This document shows, one piece after another, positions 9,744 to 17,049 of a stretch of 64,000 nucleotides of DNA. Each line of letters begins with the position of its first letter. The first letter of the stretch is position 1. The DNA comes from Isoptericola sediminis. GTDB taxonomy: Bacteria; Actinomycetota; Actinomycetes; Actinomycetales; Cellulomonadaceae. Position numbers and translations under genes: made by a program. The stretch lies in assembly GCF_013085345.1 (NCBI RefSeq), contig NZ_JABFAJ010000022.1, positions 1 to 64,000 of the forward strand, read 5' to 3'. The notes under the pieces were generated by a model, which worked only from the letters and a program-made list of their open reading frames with translations, searched no databases and was not told the DNA's origin.

Positions 9744-10630
9744 TGTCGACGCGGCGGCGGCCGGCCCCGGGGGCCGGCGCCGTCGTGGCGGTGCTCGCCG
9801 TCGGCGCCGCCGCGGTGACCGGCACGCTGCTCTACCAGGGGGTCAAGGACGGCCGCCCCGGCGCGCAGGAGTGCACGGCCCGTCTCGACGGCACGGAGTG
9901 GTCGCTCAGCACCGTCCAGGCGCACAACGCCGCGCTGATCGTGGGCACCACGATCCAGCGGTCCCTGCCCGCGCGCGCCGGCACGATCGGGGTGGCCACC
10001 GCGCTGCAGGAGTCCCAGCTGGTCAACATCGACTACGGGGACCGTGACTCCCTCGGCCTGTTCCAGCAGCGCCCCTCGCAGGGATGGGGCACCCCGGACG
10101 AGATCCTGGACCCCGTCTACTCCACCGGAGCCTTCTACGACGGGCTCGTCGAGGTCGAGGGGTGGCCGACCATGGCGGTGACCGATGCCGCGCAGGCCGT
10201 GCAGCGCTCGGCGTTCCCGACCGCGTACGCCCAGCACGAGTCCCGTGCCCGGGCGTGGGCGTCGTCGCTGACGGGCCACTCCCCCGGGTCGGTCACCTGC
10301 ACGCTGAGACCGGCCGATCCCGCCACGGCCCACGTCGGCGTCCCCGAGCGGCTGGACCGGGATCTGGGCCTGGGGGCCGACGCGGTGCGTTCGACCGGCG
10401 CCACGGTCCGCGTCGACACCGCCGGACTGCACGAGGGGGACACGGACCGCGGGACGTGGACGGTGGCGCACTGGGCCGTGGCGACGGCCAACGCCACCGG
10501 GGCCACCGAGGTCCGCGCCGCGGACCAGGTCTGGACCCGCGAGTCGGGCACGTGGTCCACCCTGGGCGCGGACGAGGACCCCCCGCGTGACGGCGTCGTG
10601 CGCATCCGCGTCATCCAGCCCGCCGGCTGA
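9743..10630 (+). CDS. Membrane-anchored protein with lysozyme-like conserved core, function unknown
   Basis: 295 aa: a short basic N-terminus, one hydrophobic segment (about residues 10-33, AVVAVLAVGAAAVTGTLLY) and an exported domain. The most conserved-looking block is ALQESQLVNIDYGDRDSLGLFQQ with a following GWGT (about residues 92-120), which resembles actinobacterial exported proteins of lysozyme or transglycosylase-like fold; the Glu in ALQES is the candidate acid. The C-terminal ~110 aa look like a separate small beta domain. It overlaps the dapD stop by one base, so it is probably expressed with dapD. No precise function is claimed; cell-wall remodelling is an inference. Confidence 0.7.
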   Translation: MSTRRRPAPGAGAVVAVLAVGAAAVTGTLLYQGVKDGRPGAQECTARLDGTEWSLSTVQAHNAALIVGTTIQRSLPARAGTIGVATALQESQLVNIDYGDRDSLGLFQQRPSQGWGTPDEILDPVYSTGAFYDGLVEVEGWPTMAVTDAAQAVQRSAFPTAYAQHESRARAWASSLTGHSPGSVTCTLRPADPATAHVGVPERLDRDLGLGADAVRSTGATVRVDTAGLHEGDTDRGTWTVAHWAVATANATGATEVRAADQVWTRESGTWSTLGADEDPPRDGVVRIRVIQPAG

Positions 10631-10718
10631 CGACCGGCCGGGCGCCGGACGCCCGTCGGGACACGAGGAAGCGTCAGAGCGGGCGGGTGCCGCCCTGGCT
10701 GCGTGCAGGGAACGGAAG

Positions 10719-10800
10719 AGGGGCACGCCCCACGGCGTCGTCAGCCGCGAAGTGCAGGTCGCGCAGCGACCGTGAACGCGACGCCGTGGGGCGTGCCCCT
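10719..10800. terminator. Bidirectional terminator between the dapD-linked gene and gltA
   Basis: A perfect 22-bp inverted repeat (10719-10740 with 10779-10800) encloses a 38-nt loop that holds a second hairpin, ggtcgc-gca-gcgacc (10757-10771). It sits between two convergent genes, 13 nt past the gltA stop. The 183-bp gap contains nothing else that I can support. Confidence 0.8.
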
Positions 10801-10813
10801 GATGCCGAGAGGA

Positions 10814-12115
10814 TCAGCGCTGGTCGAGCGGCACGTAGGGCCGCTCGGTGGGACCCGTGTAGATCTGGCGGGGACGGCCGATCTTCGTCTGCGGGTCCTT
10901 CATCATCTCGCGCCACTGGGCGATCCAGCCCGGCATGCGACCCAGCGCGAACAGCGGGGTGAACATGGCCGGCGAGAAGCCCATCGCCTTGTAGATGAGG
11001 CCCGTGTAGAAGTCGACGTTCGGGTAGAGCTTGCGCTCGACGAAGTAGTCGTCGTTGAGCGCGATCTCCTCGAGGCCCCGGGCGATGTCGAGCAGCTCGT
11101 CCTTGGCACCGAGCTCGTCGAGCACGGCGTCGGCGTGCTTCTTGACGATCGCGGCGCGCGGGTCGTAGCTCTTGTACACCCGGTGGCCGAAGCCCATCAG
11201 CCGGACGCCGTCCTCCTTGTTCTTGACCTTCTTCATGAAGGTCTCCACGGAGTCCTCGCCCGAGCGGATGTTCTCCAGCATGAGCAGCACGGCCTCGTTG
11301 GCACCGCCGTGCGACGGGCCGGACAGGGCGTTGATGCCGGCCGACACCGAGGCGTAGAGGGTCGCGTTCGAGGAACCGACGACGCGCACCGTCGAGGTCG
11401 AGCAGTTCTGCTCGTGGTCCGCGTGCAGGATGAGCAGCTTGTCCATCGCCGCCACGAGGGTCGGGTTGGCCTGCCACTCCTCGTACGGCCGGGCGAAGGT
11501 CATCCGCAGGAAGTCGTCGACGTACCCGCGGGCGGCGTCGGGGTACAGCAGCGGCTCGTCCCGCATGGAGCGGTGCACGTAGGAGGTGATGGTGCGGATC
11601 TTGGCGAGGATCAGCACCGTCGCCAGCTCGACCGCCTCGTCGTCGTGCGGGTCGAGCGACTCGGGGTAGTACGTGGCGAGCGCGTTCACGGCCGAGGCCA
11701 TGATCGCCATCGGGTGACCGCCGCGCGGGAAGGTCCCCAGGAAGGTCCGGAAGGCCTCCGGGACGAGGGTGTGGCGGTTGATGCGGTCGGTGAACGCCTC
11801 GAGCTGGGCGGGCGACGGCAGCTCGCCGTGGATCAGCAGGTAGGACACCTCGAGGAACGACGAGGAGTCGGCGAGCTGCTCGATCGGGTAGCCGCGGTAG
11901 CGCAGGATGCCCTGGCCGCCGTCGATGTAGGTGATCGCGGACTCGCAGGAGGCCGTGTTGGTGAAACCGGGGTCGACGGTCACCATCCCGGTGTCCTTGA
12001 GCAGGGAGGACACGACGATGCCGTCGTTACCCTCCGTCGCGGCCACCACGGGCAGTTCTCGGCGCGTGCCGTCGACGCTGAGCTCGACCGTGGCGGTCTG
12101 CTGGGTTGACGTCAT
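10814..12115 (-). CDS. gltA: Citrate synthase
   Basis: 433-aa type II citrate synthase, condensing oxaloacetate and acetyl-CoA to citrate at the entry of the TCA cycle. Family landmarks are SGPSHGGANEA (active-site His), GFGHRVYK (second His, substrate binding) and ARPY/EEW in the middle. The frame is open 17 codons further upstream, but ATG 12115 has a strong GGAAGGAAG ribosome-binding site directly before it and gives the usual MTSTQQTATVEL-type N-terminus. It lies downstream of dapC on the same strand with a 171-bp gap, so it probably has its own promoter. Confidence 0.95.
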   Translation of the reverse strand: MTSTQQTATVELSVDGTRRELPVVAATEGNDGIVVSSLLKDTGMVTVDPGFTNTASCESAITYIDGGQGILRYRGYPIEQLADSSSFLEVSYLLIHGELPSPAQLEAFTDRINRHTLVPEAFRTFLGTFPRGGHPMAIMASAVNALATYYPESLDPHDDEAVELATVLILAKIRTITSYVHRSMRDEPLLYPDAARGYVDDFLRMTFARPYEEWQANPTLVAAMDKLLILHADHEQNCSTSTVRVVGSSNATLYASVSAGINALSGPSHGGANEAVLLMLENIRSGEDSVETFMKKVKNKEDGVRLMGFGHRVYKSYDPRAAIVKKHADAVLDELGAKDELLDIARGLEEIALNDDYFVERKLYPNVDFYTGLIYKAMGFSPAMFTPLFALGRMPGWIAQWREMMKDPQTKIGRPRQIYTGPTERPYVPLDQR

Positions 12116-12286
12116 GTCTTCCTTCCCTGACGGGCCCTCGGCCTCCGTCGTCGGAGGCTCCGGCACGTGAACTCATGGCATGGTCACGGACTACCTGACG
12201 TGCCCGCCTGGACGGTGTCACCGCAGAGCAGCCTCGGCCTGCAGATCAAAATACCCCCCTCATCCCATGCGGTTCCAATCGTCACG
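12116..12286 (-). promoter_or_regulatory. gltA leader and promoter region
   Basis: The 171-bp dapC-gltA gap contains a perfect 7-bp hairpin with a 4-nt loop (12141-12158, gcctccg/cggaggc), 26 nt before the gltA ATG. Further upstream is a more AT-rich stretch with TATTTT on the minus strand near 12247-12252 as a possible -10. The leader hairpin may affect translation or mRNA stability; that is inference. Confidence 0.35.
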
Positions 12287-13435
12287 TCAAGGAGATGTGA
12301 GCCGTGCCACAGCATCGGTCACGGCATCGTCGGCAGCCGTCAAGGCCACCCTCACGTGCGACCCGCCCGCGACTCCGTAGAACTCTCCCGGTCCGACCAG
12401 GATCCCACGGGTCGCGAACCACCGCGCCAGGTCGCGTGAGGTCGTCCCGCCGGCGGCGCCGTCGGGACGCCCCGTCCACAGGTAGAGGCCGGCCTCGGAG
12501 TGATCGACGACGAACCCGGCCTGCCGCAACGCCGGCAGGAGGGCAGCACGGCGACGCCGGTACCGCTCCCGCTGCGCGTCGACGTGCGCATCGTCACGCA
12601 GGGCTGCGCGCAGCGCCTCCTGCACCGGTGCGGGCATGATCATGCCCAGGTGCTTGCGGGTGGCGACCAGGTCCGCGACGAGGCGGGAGTCCCCGGCCAC
12701 GAACGCCGCCCGGTACCCCGCGATGTTGGACTGCTTCGACGCGGAGTAGGCGACGAGCAGGCCGTCGAGCGAGCCGTCGGTCACCCGGGGGTCGAGCAGG
12801 CTGGGCACCGTGCTGACGCCGTCGGCACCCGCCCACGGCGCGTCCCACGCCAGCTCGGCGTAGCACTCGTCGGACACCACGACCGCGCCGATCTCGCGGG
12901 CCGCCGCGACCACGGCGCGCAGGTGCTCGACGTCGGCCACGGCGCCGGTGGGGTTGGACGGGGAGTTGACCCACACCAGACGCACGTCGGCGCGCCCGGC
13001 CCACGTGGCGACGTCGTCGCTCGGCAGCGCCGTCGCCCCCGCGAGCCGCGCGCCGACGTCGTAGGTGGGATAGGCGACCGCGGGGTGGACGACGACGTCA
13101 CCCGGGCCGAGGCGCAGCAGGGACGGGAGCAGACCGACCAGCTCCTTGGAGCCGACCGTCGGCAGCACGCCGGCGGGGTCCAGCCCGGGCACGCCCCGGC
13201 GCCGCGCGAACCAGTCGACGACCGTCTCGCGCAGCGCCGGGGTGCCGTGGGTGGTCGGGTAGCCGGGGGCGTCCGCCGCCGTTCTCAGGGCGTCCTGGAC
13301 GACCTGGGGCGTGGGGTCCACGGGGGTGCCGACGGACAGGTCGACCATCCCGCCGGGGTGAGCGGCCGCCGTCGCGCGGACGTCGCCCAGGGTGTCCCAG
13401 GGATAGGGCAGGTCACGCAGGTCGGCGAAACCCAT
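12287..13435 (-). CDS. dapC: Succinyldiaminopimelate transaminase
   Basis: 382-aa class I/II PLP aminotransferase, assigned as N-succinyl-LL-DAP aminotransferase because of its pairing with fdxA, an arrangement typical of actinobacteria, and because dapD and dapE are close by. PLP-fold motifs are VNSPSNPTG (about residue 175), VSDECYAEL (PLP-binding Asp and Tyr) and SASKQSNIAGYR (Schiff-base Lys). The N-terminus LPYPWD and LSVGTPVDPTP fit the DapC group. It starts 13 nt after the fdxA stop, so the two probably share a transcript. The general fold is certain; substrate specificity rests on context. Confidence 0.88.
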   Translation of the reverse strand: MGFADLRDLPYPWDTLGDVRATAAAHPGGMVDLSVGTPVDPTPQVVQDALRTAADAPGYPTTHGTPALRETVVDWFARRRGVPGLDPAGVLPTVGSKELVGLLPSLLRLGPGDVVVHPAVAYPTYDVGARLAGATALPSDDVATWAGRADVRLVWVNSPSNPTGAVADVEHLRAVVAAAREIGAVVVSDECYAELAWDAPWAGADGVSTVPSLLDPRVTDGSLDGLLVAYSASKQSNIAGYRAAFVAGDSRLVADLVATRKHLGMIMPAPVQEALRAALRDDAHVDAQRERYRRRRAALLPALRQAGFVVDHSEAGLYLWTGRPDGAAGGTTSRDLARWFATRGILVGPGEFYGVAGGSHVRVALTAADDAVTDAVARLTSP

Positions 13436-13448
13436 CCGGCGTCCGGGG

Positions 13449-13766
13449 TCAGCCCTGCGGGGGCAGGGCGGCGATCATCGGGTCGTCCTTCTCGATGACG
13501 CCCATCTTCGCCGCGCCGCCCGGGGAGCCCAGGTCGTCGAAGAACTCGACGTTGGCCCGGTAGTAGTCGGTCCACTCCTCGGGGACGTCGTCCTCGTAGT
13601 AGATGGCCTCGACCGGGCAGACCGGCTCGCACGCACCGCAGTCCACGCACTCGTCCGGGTGGATGTAGAGCGACCGCTTCCCCTCGTAGATGCAGTCCAC
13701 GGGACACTCCTCGATGCACGCCTTGTCCTTGAGGTCGACGCACGGCTGAGCGATCACGTAGGTCAC
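13449..13766 (-). CDS. fdxA: 7Fe ferredoxin (3Fe-4S/4Fe-4S)
   Basis: 105-aa soluble electron carrier. Cysteines follow the 7Fe pattern: C9-x7-C17-x3-C21-x3-C25 and C40-x2-C43-x2-C46-x3-C50, binding one [3Fe-4S] and one [4Fe-4S] cluster. The long acidic C-terminal tail is usual for actinobacterial FdxA. GTG 13766 is preceded by GAAGGGAA at good spacing. It leads the fdxA-dapC unit and diverges from a small SH3-like protein gene. Confidence 0.95.
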   Translation of the reverse strand: MTYVIAQPCVDLKDKACIEECPVDCIYEGKRSLYIHPDECVDCGACEPVCPVEAIYYEDDVPEEWTDYYRANVEFFDDLGSPGGAAKMGVIEKDDPMIAALPPQG

Positions 13767-13836
13767 TGCAGTTCCCTTCCGGGGGATCGGGGAGCAACGC
13801 TCCGGTGGTTCGGGGGCTCACTCTAGTATCGCTCAC
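13767..13836. promoter_or_regulatory. Divergent promoter with near-symmetric -10 element
   Basis: The octamer ctagtatc (13823-13830) reads TAGTAT on the plus strand, 7 nt before the GTG of the right-hand gene (leaderless arrangement), and GATACT on the minus strand, suitable as a -10 for fdxA with a leader of about 50 nt. One short sequence could therefore drive both genes. Confidence 0.5.
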
Positions 13837-14133
13837 GTGAGAAACCAGCACGCCGCCGACGGTCCGTCCGACTGGCGAGACTGGCCGGTCGGCACCCGCG
13901 CCGTGGTGCGACGCCGGCTCTCCCCCGACGAGGCGCTGACCAGCGGCAAACGCTGGACGGACGTCATCGGCGTGGTGGTGAGATGCGACACCTCGGGCAT
14001 CACGCTGCGCCGCGACCCGGCGCGGCCGTCGGCCCCCGACGCCGGTGTCGAGGTCCGGATCGCCGCCGAGGACATCGAGGCGACGCGGATCCTGCCGCCA
14101 CGCCCGGAACGGCGTCCTCGCAGCCAGGACTGA
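13837..14133 (+). CDS. Small Rv0428c-type SH3-like domain protein
   Basis: 98 aa, with a conserved-looking core WPVGTRAVVRRRLSP-TDVIGVVVRCD-GITLRRDP-VRIAAEDIEATRILPP. This resembles the SH3-like domain found at the N-terminus of Rv0428c-type acetyltransferases and as stand-alone small genes next to fdxA in actinobacteria. No acetyltransferase domain is attached here. It starts with GTG 13837 because TAGTAT lies 7 nt upstream and no ribosome-binding site is present. Function is unknown; a small beta-barrel that binds a partner protein or nucleic acid is a guess. Confidence 0.7.
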   Translation: MRNQHAADGPSDWRDWPVGTRAVVRRRLSPDEALTSGKRWTDVIGVVVRCDTSGITLRRDPARPSAPDAGVEVRIAAEDIEATRILPPRPERRPRSQD

Positions 14134-14210
14134 CTCGCGAGAGACCATCCTGACTCGCGGCCGAGCACCCTGACCCGCGAGAGACCGTCCTGACTCGCGG
14201 CTGGGGGCGT
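14131..14210. repeat. Four tandem 20-bp repeats starting at a stop codon
   Basis: Four units of 20 bp at 14131, 14151, 14171 and 14191 share TGACtCGCG followed by a variable tail; units 1 and 3 (gagaccatcc/gagaccgtcc) are nearly identical, while units 2 and 4 share tgactcgcggc. The first unit begins with the TGA stop of the SH3-like gene. The array fills the gap to the convergent tyrA stop. Confidence 0.75.
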
Positions 14211-14216
14211 GCCGCG

Positions 14217-15230
14217 TCAGGCGTGTCGCGGCGCCGTCAGCCGGACGGTGTCGTCGTCCAGACCCACGACGACCGCTCCCGCGGTGCACCGCTCGACCAG
14301 CACCGCCGGCCACCCGGCGGTCCGCGGCACGGCGACGGGCTCGCCCGGCGCGTCGGCACCCTTCCCCGCCGCGTCCCGGCGTTCCGCGCGCAGGGAGTCC
14401 GCCGCGTGGAAGTAGTCGTGCACCGAGGCGTTCGACTCGAGCCGGTGGACGACCAGCTCCAGGTCGCGCACCACCTTGCGCAGCGCGGGTGCCACCCAGG
14501 TCGCGTTCTCGGTCACCATCGCCTCGGTCCGGGCCGGGTCGGTGAGCGCCACCCGGGTGCCGTCGCGGAAGCTGCCCGCCGCCAGCAGTCGGGCCACCGG
14601 GCCCACCGGCGCACCGGCCACCGCGTTGAGCAGCTGGGTGGCGACGACATGGGGCACGTGACTGACCAGCGCCGCGGCCTCGTCGTGGACGTCGTCGGTG
14701 AGGACGACCACGCGGCCGGCGCACGGCCCGGTCACCCAGGTCAGGACCTCGGCCACACGCTCCGTGTCGGCCGCGACGGCGTCGTCGACGGTCACCGCCC
14801 ACACGACCCCGTCGAGCAGCCCGGCGTCGGACGCCCCGAACCCGCTGTGCTCGGTCCCCGCCATCGGGTGGGCGCCCACGTAGCGGCCCGCGAGCCCGGC
14901 GTCGGCCATCGCCGCGCGGACCGGGGTCTTGACGCTGCCGACGTCGGTGATCGTGGCGGTCGGCGACGCGTGGACGGCCACCTGCTCCGCCACCGACGCC
15001 ATGGCGCGCAGCGGCACCGCCAGCACGACGAGGTCGGCCCCCGCCACACAGCCGGCCACGTCGTCCGTCACGGCGATCCCGGCCCGACGCGCCGCCCCAC
15101 GGACGGACGGGGAGGCGTCGGTGGCCACCACGTCGGCTCCGCGCGCGACCAGCAGCCGGGCCAGCGACCCCCCGATGAGCCCCAGGCCGACGACCGCGAC
15201 ACGCCCGGTCGGGCCGGCGTCGCCGGTCAC
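14217..15230 (-). CDS. tyrA: Prephenate dehydrogenase
   Basis: 337-aa NAD(P)-dependent TyrA that oxidatively decarboxylates prephenate to 4-hydroxyphenylpyruvate in tyrosine synthesis. The Rossmann motif GLGLIGGSLARLL is at residues ~14-26. DVGSVKTPV, GAHPMAGTEHSGF (catalytic His region) and SHVPHVVATQLL mark the dehydrogenase and dimerisation domains. The C-terminal ~60 aa form a small extra segment whose role I cannot assign. GTG 15230 overlaps the pheA stop by 4 nt (GTGA), so translation is coupled to pheA. Confidence 0.92.
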   Translation of the reverse strand: MTGDAGPTGRVAVVGLGLIGGSLARLLVARGADVVATDASPSVRGAARRAGIAVTDDVAGCVAGADLVVLAVPLRAMASVAEQVAVHASPTATITDVGSVKTPVRAAMADAGLAGRYVGAHPMAGTEHSGFGASDAGLLDGVVWAVTVDDAVAADTERVAEVLTWVTGPCAGRVVVLTDDVHDEAAALVSHVPHVVATQLLNAVAGAPVGPVARLLAAGSFRDGTRVALTDPARTEAMVTENATWVAPALRKVVRDLELVVHRLESNASVHDYFHAADSLRAERRDAAGKGADAPGEPVAVPRTAGWPAVLVERCTAGAVVVGLDDDTVRLTAPRHA

Positions 15231-16174
15231 CACAGCAGCCCCTCGGCCAGGACGGCCTCCGGGTCGCCCGCACGCACCGACCCCGTGGGCGCCTCGTCCG
15301 CGAGCGCGCCGTCGAGCCCGCCCTCGCCCGGCGAGGCCGCGTAGGCACCCAGCACCTTCAGGGCGTCCCCGGCGGCCAGCAGGTCGCCGAAGAGGTCCCG
15401 CACGGCGGGCTCCCACGGAGCGGCGTCCAGGGTCACCACGAAGACGTACTGGCCCTCGCGCGCCTTGAGCGGGCGGGTGACGAGGCTCGACATGTTGACG
15501 TCGCGCACGGCGAACGCGTCCGTGACGCGGGCGAGCACACCGGGCCCCGTGATCGTCGGCGTGACGGCCAGCATGGTGCGCCAGGTGGTGGCCCGTCCGG
15601 CGTCCACGGCGAGACGGTCCCGGGCCCGGTCGCGCCGGTCCAGGACGAGGAAGCGGGTGCGCGCACCGGCGAAGTCGGCCACGGACCGCGCGAGCGTCTC
15701 CAGGCCGTACAGCTCCCCGGCCACGGGCGGCCCGAGGGCGACCTGGTGGTCGCCCACGTCCCGGCACGCGGCCGCGTTGGACGGCGCCGGGACGGGTGCC
15801 AGGCCGCGCGCCTCGACGAACCGGCGGCACTGCGCGAGCCCGTGCGGGTGGGCGGTCGCCTCGACGAGCTCGCCGTGGCCGGGGCGCACGAAGGCGTCGA
15901 AGGTGATGTCCAGGACGACCTCGTCGACGGCGACGACGTCCGCGCTGGCGAGCAGGGCGTCCAGGGACGGCACCACGTAGCCCTCGACCGAGCTCTCGAT
16001 CGCCACCACGCCGACCGCGGCGGACCCGGCGGCGACCGTGTCGTGCACGCCCTGGACGTCGGCGCAGGGCACGATGTCGGCACCCGTGGCCGCACGGTCG
16101 GTCCAGAGCCGGGCCGCCTGGTGGGTGAAGGTCCCCTCCGGGCCCAGGTAGGCGACTCTCACGCGCCGACCCAT
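15227..16174 (-). CDS. pheA: Prephenate dehydratase
   Basis: 315-aa enzyme converting prephenate to phenylpyruvate in phenylalanine synthesis. The periplasmic-binding-like catalytic domain begins RVAYLGPEGTF; E60-SSVEG and T173-R-F are the conserved active-site motifs. An ACT domain follows at about residues 195-280 (GVLARVTDAFAVRDVNMSSL), the site of Phe feedback in the family. The usual ESRP element reads SLVTRP, so feedback strength may differ. ATG 16174 lies inside the 3' end of the upstream gene (16-nt overlap); the tyrA start overlaps its stop. The layout argues for one operon controlling Phe and Tyr branches together. Confidence 0.93.
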   Translation of the reverse strand: MGRRVRVAYLGPEGTFTHQAARLWTDRAATGADIVPCADVQGVHDTVAAGSAAVGVVAIESSVEGYVVPSLDALLASADVVAVDEVVLDITFDAFVRPGHGELVEATAHPHGLAQCRRFVEARGLAPVPAPSNAAACRDVGDHQVALGPPVAGELYGLETLARSVADFAGARTRFLVLDRRDRARDRLAVDAGRATTWRTMLAVTPTITGPGVLARVTDAFAVRDVNMSSLVTRPLKAREGQYVFVVTLDAAPWEPAVRDLFGDLLAAGDALKVLGAYAASPGEGGLDGALADEAPTGSVRAGDPEAVLAEGLLW

Positions 16175-17049
16175 CGCGGGGTCAGTCCCTCGGGTCCGGG
16201 CGCGAAGCGGCCGCCCGGCAGGACCGCGAGCGTGCGGTGCGCGACCGAGCGGGCGTCCAGCTCCGCGACGAGGCCGTCGAGCACGGCGACGTCCGGGCAC
16301 CGGAACGACGTGAAGAACACGTGCGGGCCGTAGGTCGAGGGGTGGCTGCGCAGGTGCTGCAGGTCGACGCCGGCGTCGACGAGCACCCCCAGCGTCTGGC
16401 GCAGCGACCCGCGGTGGTCGTCGCTCGGGCCGAACGCGAGCCAGACCTGGGCCGGTGCGGTGAACCGCGGCCACGCGGCCCGCGCCTCGAGCAGCCCGTA
16501 CCAGACCGGCGCCAGCTCGTTCAGGTGCTCGCTGCCGGGCACCTCGGTCCAGCCGGCCGGGACACGGGGGCGCTCCACGACCAGCGACCCCTGCTCCCCC
16601 GCCAGCGCCGCCCGTTCCGCGACGGGCGTCGCCGTCGGCACCAGCCGCGGGCTGACACCCATGGTGCGCAGCACGTCGGCGCAGTCCCGCATGCCGGCCT
16701 CGTCGACGACGACCTGCCCACCGACGACGCCCGGCGGCGCGACCCAGGTCCACCGCGTCCGCACGGTGGTGGCAGCGGTGAGGATCAGCCGTGGGTCACC
16801 GGCGAGCAGCGCCTGCTCCAGGGCGGGCGACGGCTGCTCCGGGTGCCCGAGGTGGACGACGGCCGCCAGGTCGTCGATGCCCGCCACGGTCGCCAGCGCC
16901 TGCGCGATGGTCCCGAGGTCCAGCAGCTCGGTCGACTCGTCACGCACGGCCGACACCACCGTCGAGCCCGGCGCGACACCGGACCAGCCGGCCTCGTGGG
17001 CGGCCGCCGCGGCGTGCGCCGACGACTCTCGGGAGACGCGTCCGAGCAT
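16159..17049 (-). CDS. Prephenate-dehydratase-like pseudoenzyme with C-terminal ACT domain
   Basis: 296 aa. The C-terminal part (about 214-278: GSLRQTLGVLVDAGVDL, then HLRSHP, then GPHVFFTSFRC) matches an ACT domain in the place where PheA has its regulatory domain, and HLRSHP sits where the ESRP element belongs. The segment before it follows the PheA layout (Cys 123, a PTATPVAERAALAG stretch), but the TRF motif is PRF (194-196) and no E-N/S-SVEG motif exists, so dehydratase activity is unlikely. It is wedged between the VanW gene (stop overlaps its ATG by 1 nt) and pheA. A phenylalanine-sensing partner or scaffold of PheA is inferred. Confidence 0.6.
   Translation of the reverse strand: MLGRVSRESSAHAAAAAHEAGWSGVAPGSTVVSAVRDESTELLDLGTIAQALATVAGIDDLAAVVHLGHPEQPSPALEQALLAGDPRLILTAATTVRTRWTWVAPPGVVGGQVVVDEAGMRDCADVLRTMGVSPRLVPTATPVAERAALAGEQGSLVVERPRVPAGWTEVPGSEHLNELAPVWYGLLEARAAWPRFTAPAQVWLAFGPSDDHRGSLRQTLGVLVDAGVDLQHLRSHPSTYGPHVFFTSFRCPDVAVLDGLVAELDARSVAHRTLAVLPGGRFAPGPEGLTPRWVGA

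Noticed and set aside
10757-10771. Separate small hairpin as an independent regulatory RNA element
   Set aside because: It is nested in the loop of the 22-bp terminator and is best explained as part of it.
14131-14210. CRISPR array
   Set aside because: Units are only 20 bp, contiguous without spacers, few in number, and no cas genes are nearby.
13285-15348. Long minus-strand frame spanning dapC, fdxA and tyrA
   Set aside because: It is out of frame with three well-supported genes and consists of low-complexity Arg/Gly-rich sequence.
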